From contig NZ_CP062253.1 of NCBI RefSeq assembly GCF_014863585.1, positions 5,145,001 through 5,209,000 on the forward strand: a DNA stretch of 64,000 nt. Reading direction: 5' to 3'. The number at the start of each line of letters is the position of its first letter. Position 1 is the stretch's first letter. A program made the translations under genes and the position numbers. This DNA is from Pseudomonas gozinkensis (GTDB lineage: Bacteria; Pseudomonadota; Gammaproteobacteria; Pseudomonadales; Pseudomonadaceae). Below the pieces are notes generated by a model. It searched no databases, had not been told where the DNA came from, and was given only the letters and a program-made list of their open reading frames with translations. Below, one piece after another: positions 1 to 7,630 of this stretch.

Positions 1-93
1 AGGCACCGCCACACCGTTCTGATTGAGGGCATCGAGCAGGTTGCTGCCCGCCGCCACCGGCCACTGTCGTTCACCGACCCGCAGTTCAGGCAT
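1..93 (-). CDS. 2Fe-2S ferredoxin-type reductase, 5' fragment
   Basis: Only the first 31 codons are inside the window; the rest lies off the left edge. The start ATG (91-93) overlaps the stop of the upstream diguanylate cyclase gene by 8 bases, which suggests translational coupling. The visible N-terminus begins MPELRVGERQWPVAAG and continues into LLDALNQNGVAVP. This resembles the N-terminal beta-grasp of plant-type [2Fe-2S] domains just before the cysteine cluster, but the cysteines themselves are outside. In PAO1 a ferredoxin reductase gene sits next to the equivalent GGDEF/fumarase pair (memory), which supports the call. The assignment rests on a short stretch and synteny. Confidence 0.55.
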   Translation of the reverse strand, partial: MPELRVGERQWPVAAGSNLLDALNQNGVAVP

Positions 94-1204
94 CGACGTT
101 CTCCCACGCCGCCGCGCAACGGTTGCGCCCGTCGCGCTTGGCCCGGTACAGCGCCTGATCGGCGCGCTGCAAGGCGTCGTCCAGATCATCGCCCAGTTCC
201 AGCAGGGTCATGCCGGCGGACAGGCTCAGGTTTTTCACATTCAGGCCCACCAGTTCAACGTCGGTGAAGGCGATGCGCAGCCGTTCGCAACAGGCAGTCA
301 GGCGCTCGGCGTTGCAATCGGGCAGCAGCACCACGAATTCTTCACCACCATAACGCGCCAGCACGTCGCCGTCGCGCAGACAGACCCCGGCCACTGCGGC
401 GAACGCCTGCAACACCTGATCGCCGGCCGCATGGCCGTGAATATCGTTGATGCGTTTGAAGTGGTCGAGGTCGATCAGCGCCAGACCGTGTACCACGTCG
501 GCCTCCATCGCATTCAACTCGCGGGTGGCCAGGCGCAGGAAATGTCGGCGGTTGAACAGCCCGGTCAGTTCGTCGGTGGCCACCAGGTCTTCGAGCTGGC
601 GCATCATCCCGCGCAGGGTGTCCTGATGCGCCTGCAAGGCGAACCGGCGCTGGCGCATGCGTTGGCGAGAGGTCTGGACAAAACTTGCGTAAATCACCAG
701 CCAGGCCAGCACGATCAGCAGGATGCAAGCCTGCAACGCGGACAGCGCCGGATCGTGCAGACGGAAGTGGTAGCCGTCCCACAGCGTGATGGCGCAAAAA
801 CTGAAAAAAACCAGCATCGCGCAGCGTACAAACGCCCGCCGCGACAGGTGAAACAGGCCGAACAGCAGGATCAGCACATAGAAGACCAGGAACTCGCCAC
901 GGGCCTCTTCCAGATGCGCGATCAGCCACGTCTGCCAACCGAGGCCGAGCAGCACTTGCGCCTCGGTCAGGCTCGGGTCGGAAAAGCGCAGGTTGCAGCC
1001 TGAAAAGAATATGGCGAACAGGGTCGCCTGGCTGATGACCACCAGGGCGCTGCCGACCGCGACGCCGGTCAGCGAATCTTCGTAGTGTCCGGTGAAATAC
1101 GCCAGCCACAGCAGCAGCAAGGCCAATCCATAGGTGGCTGCGGCGAGGGCGAAGCGTTTAAGCAAAAGACGTTGAATGGCGTTATGGGTCAATCGTTGAC
1201 TCAC
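86..1204 (-). CDS. membrane-anchored diguanylate cyclase (GGDEF)
   Basis: A 372-residue inner-membrane protein. About five hydrophobic segments fill residues 15-175, a short linker follows, and a GGDEF domain covers roughly 200-365. The active-site signature GGEEF is at 286-290. An RDGD inhibitory I-site lies five residues before it (277-280), so both c-di-GMP synthesis and product inhibition are expected. The start is a GTG with a poor ribosome-binding site; the next in-frame starts would cut into the first membrane helix. Next to fumarase and a ferredoxin reductase, it occupies the position of sadC in PAO1 (memory), but it is shorter than SadC, so orthology is uncertain. It reads into the reductase gene with an 8-base overlap. 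Confidence 0.85.
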   Translation of the reverse strand: MSQRLTHNAIQRLLLKRFALAAATYGLALLLLWLAYFTGHYEDSLTGVAVGSALVVISQATLFAIFFSGCNLRFSDPSLTEAQVLLGLGWQTWLIAHLEEARGEFLVFYVLILLFGLFHLSRRAFVRCAMLVFFSFCAITLWDGYHFRLHDPALSALQACILLIVLAWLVIYASFVQTSRQRMRQRRFALQAHQDTLRGMMRQLEDLVATDELTGLFNRRHFLRLATRELNAMEADVVHGLALIDLDHFKRINDIHGHAAGDQVLQAFAAVAGVCLRDGDVLARYGGEEFVVLLPDCNAERLTACCERLRIAFTDVELVGLNVKNLSLSAGMTLLELGDDLDDALQRADQALYRAKRDGRNRCAAAWENVDA

Positions 1205-1366
1205 CGTGCGATAAGAGGCTGACCGAGTGTCCTACTCTACAGACCGGCTGCCACTTTAGTGGCCCAGTCGATAAATGACCATTGATTTTCGGGCCGGGTA
1301 TTTGGCGTCAAAAACCTGCAGCCATGCGACCAACGAATGACTCCCGGCAGATGTGCCCGCCACCGA

Positions 1367-1392
1367 GGCGCGGTATACTGCCGCGCCTTTTT
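1367..1392 (+). promoter_or_regulatory. leader hairpin with T-run upstream of fumA
   Basis: Perfect 7-bp arms GGCGCGG and CCGCGCC enclose a TATACTG loop and are followed directly by TTTTT, 112 bases before the fumarase start. It looks like an intrinsic terminator or attenuator. The loop also contains a good -10 hexamer (TATACT), so it may instead be the fumA promoter. No gene on this strand lies upstream to terminate. The rest of the 1205-1503 interval shows nothing else. Confidence 0.4.
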
Positions 1393-1503
1393 AGCGTCGC
1401 GCCAGCAGCCCCGGCGTGCCTTGAAAGGTGTCTGCGACCGACCGATGCACCCAAGCCGCAGGCACCTTATTGAATGTTCCCGTCTTTTAGAGGAGCGCGA
1501 CTC

Positions 1504-3027
1504 ATGACAGTGATCAAGCAAGACGACCTGATTCAGAGCGTTGCCGACGCCCTGCAGTTCATTTCCTACTACCACCCCGTGGACTTCATCCAGGCGATGC
1601 ACGAAGCCTACCTGCGCGAAGAATCGCCAGCGGCCCGTGACTCGATGGCGCAGATTCTGATCAACTCGCGCATGTGCGCCACCGGCCACCGGCCGATCTG
1701 CCAGGACACCGGCATCGTGACCGTGTTCGTGCGTGTGGGCATGGACGTGCGTTGGGATGGCGCGACCATGAGCCTGGACGACATGATCAACGAAGGCGTG
1801 CGCCGCGCCTACAACCTGCCGGAAAACGTCCTGCGTGCTTCCATCCTGGCCGACCCGGCGGGCGCTCGTAAAAACACCAAGGACAACACCCCGGCGGTCA
1901 TCCACTACTCCATCGTTCCGGGCAACACCGTGGAAGTGGACGTGGCGGCCAAGGGCGGCGGTTCCGAGAACAAGTCGAAAATGGCCATGCTCAACCCGTC
2001 CGACTCGATCGTCGACTGGGTGCTGAAGACCGTTCCGACCATGGGCGCCGGCTGGTGCCCACCGGGCATGCTGGGCATCGGCATCGGCGGCACCGCCGAG
2101 AAAGCCGCCGTCATGGCAAAAGAAGTGTTGATGGAATCCATCGACATTCACGAGCTCAAGGCCCGTGGCCCGCAGAACCGCATCGAAGAAATGCGTCTGG
2201 AACTGTTCGAGAAGGTCAACCAGCTGGGCATCGGCGCCCAGGGCCTCGGTGGCCTGACCACCGTGCTCGACGTGAAGATCATGGACTACCCGACCCACGC
2301 CGCATCCTTGCCGGTGTGCATGATCCCGAACTGCGCCGCTACCCGTCACGCACACTTCGTGCTCGACGGTTCCGGCCCGGCCTCGCTGGAAGCGCCACCG
2401 CTGGACGCCTACCCGGAAATCGTCTGGGAAGCCGGCCCGTCGGCCCGTCGCGTCAACCTCGATACCCTGACTCCGGAAGACGTGCAGAGCTGGAAGCCGG
2501 GCGAAACCGTCCTGCTCAACGGCAAGATGCTCACCGGTCGCGACGCCGCGCACAAGCGCATGGTCGAGATGCTGAACAAGGGCGAAACCCTGCCGGTTGA
2601 TCTGAAAGGCCGCTTCATCTACTACGTCGGCCCGGTTGATCCGGTTGGTGACGAAGTGGTTGGCCCGGCTGGCCCGACCACCGCCACGCGGATGGACAAG
2701 TTCACCCGTCAGATCCTTGAGCAGACCGGCCTGTTGGGCATGATCGGCAAGTCCGAGCGCGGCCCTACCGCCATCGACGCGATCAAGGACAACAAGGCCG
2801 TGTACCTGATGGCCGTCGGCGGTGCCGCTTACCTGGTGGCGCAAGCGATCAAGAAATCCAAGGTCCTGGCGTTTGCCGAACTGGGCATGGAAGCGATCTA
2901 CGAGTTCGAGGTCAAGGACATGCCGGTCACCGTCGCGGTGGACAGCAAAGGTGAATCGGTGCACATCACCGGTCCTGCGATCTGGCAACAGAAGATCAGC
3001 GAAAGCCTGGCAGTAGAAGTGCAGTAA
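1504..3027 (+). CDS. fumA: class I (iron-sulfur) fumarate hydratase
   Basis: A 507-residue class I fumarase that hydrates fumarate to malate in the TCA cycle, using an oxygen-sensitive [4Fe-4S] cluster. Typical segments are present: HRPICQDTG near the N-terminus, MGAGWCPPGMLGIGIGG, and PVCMIPNCAATRHAHF in the middle, which supply the candidate cluster cysteines. The C-terminal part includes the fumarase beta region (GPVDPVGDEVVGPAGPTTATRMDKF). The length is normal for single-chain class I enzymes. The start ATG at 1504 follows a strong AGGAG at 1491-1495; an in-frame start 30 bases earlier lacks a Shine-Dalgarno. It is monocistronic and closed by a strong terminator. Confidence 0.96.
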   Translation: MTVIKQDDLIQSVADALQFISYYHPVDFIQAMHEAYLREESPAARDSMAQILINSRMCATGHRPICQDTGIVTVFVRVGMDVRWDGATMSLDDMINEGVRRAYNLPENVLRASILADPAGARKNTKDNTPAVIHYSIVPGNTVEVDVAAKGGGSENKSKMAMLNPSDSIVDWVLKTVPTMGAGWCPPGMLGIGIGGTAEKAAVMAKEVLMESIDIHELKARGPQNRIEEMRLELFEKVNQLGIGAQGLGGLTTVLDVKIMDYPTHAASLPVCMIPNCAATRHAHFVLDGSGPASLEAPPLDAYPEIVWEAGPSARRVNLDTLTPEDVQSWKPGETVLLNGKMLTGRDAAHKRMVEMLNKGETLPVDLKGRFIYYVGPVDPVGDEVVGPAGPTTATRMDKFTRQILEQTGLLGMIGKSERGPTAIDAIKDNKAVYLMAVGGAAYLVAQAIKKSKVLAFAELGMEAIYEFEVKDMPVTVAVDSKGESVHITGPAIWQQKISESLAVEVQ

Positions 3028-3044
3028 GCGCTTCATCTGCCTGT

Positions 3045-3083
3045 AAAAACCGGGCGGTCAGCAATGACCGCCCGGTTTTTTTT
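3045..3083 (+). terminator. intrinsic terminator of fumA
   Basis: Fifteen-base arms (AAAACCGGGCGGTCA and its complement) flank a GCAA tetraloop and run into eight Ts, 18 bases after the fumA stop. A textbook rho-independent terminator. Confidence 0.95.
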
Positions 3084-3100
3084 CGCCTGCCGCCAGTCGG

Positions 3101-3122
3101 CACCTGTCAGATCTGACAGGTG
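3101..3122. promoter_or_regulatory. 22-bp perfect palindrome, candidate operator of the Tc toxin locus
   Basis: The half-site CACCTGTCAGA is followed immediately by its exact reverse complement, giving an uninterrupted 22-base palindrome. It ends 56 bases before the TcB start, with no T-run, so it is unlikely to be a terminator. A site for a dimeric regulator is the simplest reading. No regulator gene is adjacent. Confidence 0.55.
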
Positions 3123-3178
3123 TCGCGCCCAATGCCCTCTGCTAGCGTGGAACCTCGGCGTTCACAGGTTGCGTTGCC

Positions 3179-6100
3179 ATGGTTCCTGATGCAGATGCGC
3201 TCGTCACCCCTCCGTCCATCGCCAAGACCGCGTCCATTGCCACGGGTGGTCGCACCTGGGGGGAAATGGGTGGAACCGGCCAACCGTCTTATTCATTGCC
3301 GGTGCCGTTTCTGAACGCACGCACGCTCAATCCCGAGTTGAATCTGGTCTACGCCGCCAATTCGGGCAACGGCAAATGTGGCCTCGGCTGGGATTTCCAT
3401 ACGGGCGCGATCTCGCGCAAGACCAGCCAGGGTGTCCCCAAATACACAAACGCCGATGTCATGCAGGCCGGTAACACTGACTTGCGGCCGGAACAGACGA
3501 CCCGCGGCAAGATCAAGGTCACCCGGCGTACACGGGGCAAAGGCCGGCGAGCCAAAAAGTTTTCGGTCGTGCGCTACATCCCTCGTCTCGAAAGCACGTT
3601 CGACCGCTACGAACTCTGGACACCTGCCGTCGGCAACCCTTTCTGGATCGTATTGCGCGCCGACGGCTCGCAACATTGCTACGGCAATAGCCCGGACTCA
3701 TGCATCTACGACCCGGCAAACCCGACCCACATTGCCGTGTGGCTATTGGTGGAAATCAGGAACCCTGCGGGCGAAAACATCTTTTACGAGTACAAGGCCG
3801 ATGACAACGTCGCCGACGCACGTTTTGATTACCGGGCGCAGCGTTATCTGCGTCAGGTCTGTTATTGCAACAAGACCGCCAGTACTGATCTGTATTGCCT
3901 TGATCATGCTCAACCCGAACGGCTGGAATGGCTGTTCCGACTGATCGTCGACTACGGGGAACGCGTCACCCGGCGCGAGGCTGTTCCCCCCTATCTGGCC
4001 CCGGACGAAAACAAATGGCTGCTGCGCAGCGACCCGTTTCGTGATCATCGCTCGGGTTTCCAGGTAGGCACCCGACGCCTTTGCAAACAATTCTTGCTGT
4101 ACAACAACGTCGGAACCGAGAAGGTGCTGGTCAATCGACTTTTGCTGGAGTACGGCACCACGGCACAGTCTTACAGCCAGATGAAAGCGGCGCACTACAT
4201 GAGTTATGACGCTTCGGGCGGCGTCAAACACTCGCCGCCGCTTGAGTACGACTATCAGGATTTGGTGCTGAACACTCAGCCCCGGGCTTTCTTGCCTCTC
4301 GATCACATGCCCGGCCTGAACGACAGTCAGCTCTATTACTTTGTCGATCTCTTTGGCGAGGGCCTGCCCGGTATCCTCTGTCAGTACGACAACGCCTGGT
4401 ATTACCGAGAGCCCATGCGCGGCACGCCCGACACGGACGAAATCATCTATGGTCCCTGGACCTTGCTGCCACTGATCCCGAACGCCGACAGCAGCAAACC
4501 GGTGGTACAGATGCTTACCGACCTCACAGGCGACGGGCGTCTGGACTGGATCGTGGCAAAACCCGATGGCAGCGGTTATTACACGCTCGATCCGGATGGC
4601 AACTGGTCGACGTTCAAACCGTTCAAACAGTTTCCCGTGGAGTTCTTCCATCAGTTGGCTCGACTGGGGGACCTGAGCGGTGACGGCCTGGACTCCGTGG
4701 CCCTGATCGGCCCGAACAGCGTGCGGGTGTATGCCAACTTGCGGGAAAAAGGCTTTGCTCCCGGCCAGGATGTGCCCCATACACCGGACAGATTGCCGCT
4801 GTTCGGTGACGACCGTAGCGAATTGGTGTCGTTCAGCGGCATGGGCGCCAGTGGCATGGAACTGTGCCGGATCCGCCACGATGAAATCCGCTGCTGGATC
4901 AGCCTGGGTCATGGTCGGTTTACAGAGGGTTTCATGCTGAGCGACTTGCCGTTCAACCATGGCGAGTTCGATGCCGACCGGGTGCGTATCGCTGACCTGG
5001 ACGGCTCCGGCGCACCGGCCTTCATTTACCTGTCCTCTGATTACTTCGAGATCTGGTTCAACCACGGGGGCAATGGTCTGGCACCGACGCCGTTATGTGT
5101 GCCATGGCCCAAAGGCGTGCGATACGACAATCACTGTCAAGTGACCTTCGCCGACCTGCAAGGCATTGGCTGCGCCAGCCTGCTGCTGACCGTGCCACAC
5201 ATGAAACCGCAGCACTTTGTCTATAACTTCTTCAGCGCGCGGCCATACCTGCTTACCCATTGCAATAACAATATGGGCTACAGCGCCACGCTGAGTTATC
5301 GCAGCAGCGCGCAGTACTGGCTGGATGAAAAACATAAGGAGCTGATGGCAGGCAGGCGCCCGGTCTGTCACCTGCCTTTCCCGCAGATGGTGCTCGAATG
5401 GTTGCGTCAGGATGATGAAATTACCGGCAATTACCTGATGCAGCTCTATCAGTATTTCGAGGGTTACTTCGACGGTATCGAACGTGAGCATCGCGGCTTC
5501 GGCCGGATCTGTCAGATCGACAGCGAAATGGAACCCGGCAAAGCCAAAAGCGGCCAAACGGCGCCGATGCTCATGACACGGTGGTTTCATACCGGCAGAA
5601 GCATCGATCTCGTCTTGAAGGATATCAACGAACTCGACAATCAAATCACGCCACTGGGGCGCACGCTTGTGACAGAGTTCGATGCAAAACACCGTAAAGA
5701 ACGACCTCACAAGCGGCGCAATGCCAACGACTCCGAAATCGCCTATGCCCTTGCCGGTCAGCTACTTCGCACCGAGGTATACCAAGCGGACGACCACGCC
5801 CCGGCGCGCCTGTTCACCCTGAACGAATTTCGCCACCAGGTTCGGGTGGTCAACAAAACCACCTCCAGCCTGCTGGTGCTTGAACTGGAAAACCGCAGCC
5901 ATCAATACGAACGCCACATGAATGACCCACAGTGTCAGCACACGGTCAATCTGGCGTGGGATGAGTACGGCTGTCTGATTCACAGTTTCACGACTGCCTG
6001 CGCACGCCGCCTTACCGCGGACGATGAACCGCCCTACGATCGAGACGATCAAGTGCGAGCCTGGAAGGACAGCCACGACGAACAACAGCAGCGTTTTTAT

Positions 6101-7630
6101 CTGACGGAATTCCTTGCCGAATTCATTCACCTGATCACGGACGGCCATTGGCTGCTCGGCTTGCCCTGGCGCCAACGCAGCAATGCGTTCACGTTGCCCA
6201 AAGGCGCACTGCCGGGCGGGCTGCTCGCGAAAGACATCAGTTTCGAAAAACTCAGCCTTTATCAAGCCAGTACCGAATGGACTACCCAGCGCGAACTGAT
6301 ATCACTCTCGCAAAACACGTATCTGAAGGACACCGACGACAAGATCCTGTACCCACCGTTGGCGGGGCCGACAAAGCAGGCTGTGTTCGACAAAAAAGCG
6401 TTGGCGGCGTACGACGATGTCCCGATTGTCATTCGTGACGAGCTGGCCAGCATCGGCTACCAGTCGATGGATCTGTTCCTGCCACCCGATCCGATTGAAG
6501 ATGCACTGAAAAACCTGTGGTCGGCCGAAAGCGGTTTTTTCACCTACGCCAATGCCAACGGTTTCTACCACGTCACCGATGTGCAACAGACCGCCAGCCA
6601 TGGCGTAACGCACCTCACCTGGGATGCAAACCACCTGTTGGTCATTGCCATCACCCTGCCAGATGGCTGCACGACGACGGTCACCCATGACCTCCACACG
6701 CTCCAGCCACTGAGAGTCGAGGACGCCAACGGCAACATCCAGGAAGTTCTCTACGAACCTGGCGGCCAGCCCTGCGCGCTCAGTTCTTATGGCACCGAAA
6801 ACGGGCAGCCGGCCGGTTTCGAACCGCTGGCCCTGTACCCCAGCCAGCCGGACCTGAGCGTCGAGTACGCCCTCGCCAATCCAGAACAAGTGCTTGCACA
6901 CACCGCCAGCGTGGTGCGCACCGAGCTGCGCAGCTGGATGCCATTGCTCCCGCCCAGAACGCTGCCGCGCAAAAGAAAGGAATGGATCGCCCAGGGGCTG
7001 ATCCTGCCCGACGGCCACATCCGCGCCTCGGCCCTGCGCTGGCTGAACCCGCGAAAAAAACGCACGGCCAGCGAACAGACCCTGCTCAGGATTATCCGCA
7101 CGGCCCCGCGGCAACCGGTGCACAGTCTCAGCCTGGTTGCCGATCGCTACCACACCGACCTGCTGCAACAGGTTCAGATGATCATCGCTTACGTCGACGG
7201 CTTCGGCCGCCCGTTGCAAAGCAAACAGCTCGTCCCGCCGGGCGATGCCTTTGTCGCCACGCCCGAAGACGACCTCGAAACGGATGTCGACGGCAAGCCG
7301 ATCGAAAGACCGGCCGATCCGCGCTGGCGAGTTCAAGGTCGTGTCGAATACAACCACAAGGGCGAGACCATCCGGGTCTACCGGGACTATTTCCTCGATA
7401 CCCATCGCTGCATCAACGACAGCGCCATGCGCAAGCACGGTTACCACGACCAGAAGTTCTACGATGCCTTGGGGCGACCAGTTCAGACGATCAACGCGCT
7501 CGGGCATCTGGCGTTCGACATCCTGCACGCGTGGTTCAGGCTCAGCTACGACTTCAACGACACCGACGACACGCCACCGACCCGGCCTGCCAGACAGCCC
7601 GCCAGACCGGCGAAGAAGGTCAAGTCATGA
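3179..7630 (+). CDS. Tc toxin TcB subunit (SpvB/TcdB family)
   Basis: A 1483-residue TcB protein. Residues about 25-330 match the SpvB N-terminal domain (GGTGQPSYSLPVP, LNPELNLVYAANSGNGKCGLGW). Residues about 440-650 hold FG-GAP/VCBS-like repeats (DLTGDGRLDW, DLSGDGLD, DLDGSGAPAF). TcdB middle regions and an RHS-like C-terminal part follow. In Tc toxins TcB and TcC form a hollow shell that encloses the toxic C-terminus and docks on the TcA pore; TcA is absent here. The stop overlaps the next start as ATGA, so the first TcC is coupled. The start has only a weak ribosome-binding site. There is no signal peptide, as is usual for the family. Confidence 0.9.
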   Translation: MVPDADALVTPPSIAKTASIATGGRTWGEMGGTGQPSYSLPVPFLNARTLNPELNLVYAANSGNGKCGLGWDFHTGAISRKTSQGVPKYTNADVMQAGNTDLRPEQTTRGKIKVTRRTRGKGRRAKKFSVVRYIPRLESTFDRYELWTPAVGNPFWIVLRADGSQHCYGNSPDSCIYDPANPTHIAVWLLVEIRNPAGENIFYEYKADDNVADARFDYRAQRYLRQVCYCNKTASTDLYCLDHAQPERLEWLFRLIVDYGERVTRREAVPPYLAPDENKWLLRSDPFRDHRSGFQVGTRRLCKQFLLYNNVGTEKVLVNRLLLEYGTTAQSYSQMKAAHYMSYDASGGVKHSPPLEYDYQDLVLNTQPRAFLPLDHMPGLNDSQLYYFVDLFGEGLPGILCQYDNAWYYREPMRGTPDTDEIIYGPWTLLPLIPNADSSKPVVQMLTDLTGDGRLDWIVAKPDGSGYYTLDPDGNWSTFKPFKQFPVEFFHQLARLGDLSGDGLDSVALIGPNSVRVYANLREKGFAPGQDVPHTPDRLPLFGDDRSELVSFSGMGASGMELCRIRHDEIRCWISLGHGRFTEGFMLSDLPFNHGEFDADRVRIADLDGSGAPAFIYLSSDYFEIWFNHGGNGLAPTPLCVPWPKGVRYDNHCQVTFADLQGIGCASLLLTVPHMKPQHFVYNFFSARPYLLTHCNNNMGYSATLSYRSSAQYWLDEKHKELMAGRRPVCHLPFPQMVLEWLRQDDEITGNYLMQLYQYFEGYFDGIEREHRGFGRICQIDSEMEPGKAKSGQTAPMLMTRWFHTGRSIDLVLKDINELDNQITPLGRTLVTEFDAKHRKERPHKRRNANDSEIAYALAGQLLRTEVYQADDHAPARLFTLNEFRHQVRVVNKTTSSLLVLELENRSHQYERHMNDPQCQHTVNLAWDEYGCLIHSFTTACARRLTADDEPPYDRDDQVRAWKDSHDEQQQRFYLTEFLAEFIHLITDGHWLLGLPWRQRSNAFTLPKGALPGGLLAKDISFEKLSLYQASTEWTTQRELISLSQNTYLKDTDDKILYPPLAGPTKQAVFDKKALAAYDDVPIVIRDELASIGYQSMDLFLPPDPIEDALKNLWSAESGFFTYANANGFYHVTDVQQTASHGVTHLTWDANHLLVIAITLPDGCTTTVTHDLHTLQPLRVEDANGNIQEVLYEPGGQPCALSSYGTENGQPAGFEPLALYPSQPDLSVEYALANPEQVLAHTASVVRTELRSWMPLLPPRTLPRKRKEWIAQGLILPDGHIRASALRWLNPRKKRTASEQTLLRIIRTAPRQPVHSLSLVADRYHTDLLQQVQMIIAYVDGFGRPLQSKQLVPPGDAFVATPEDDLETDVDGKPIERPADPRWRVQGRVEYNHKGETIRVYRDYFLDTHRCINDSAMRKHGYHDQKFYDALGRPVQTINALGHLAFDILHAWFRLSYDFNDTDDTPPTRPARQPARPAKKVKS

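Noticed and set aside
1237..3036. Long open frame (about 600 codons) antisense to fumarase
   Set aside because: Composition is rich in His, Arg, Gly and Val as expected for the complement of a GC-rich gene. No domain, no ribosome-binding site, and fumA on the other strand is unambiguous.
6982..7626. In-frame upstream extension of TcC-1 inside tcB
   Set aside because: The translated extension is Arg/Pro-rich frame-shifted tcB sequence. The family N-terminus MNASVHWQTPSLAV begins at 7627 with an ATGA overlap.
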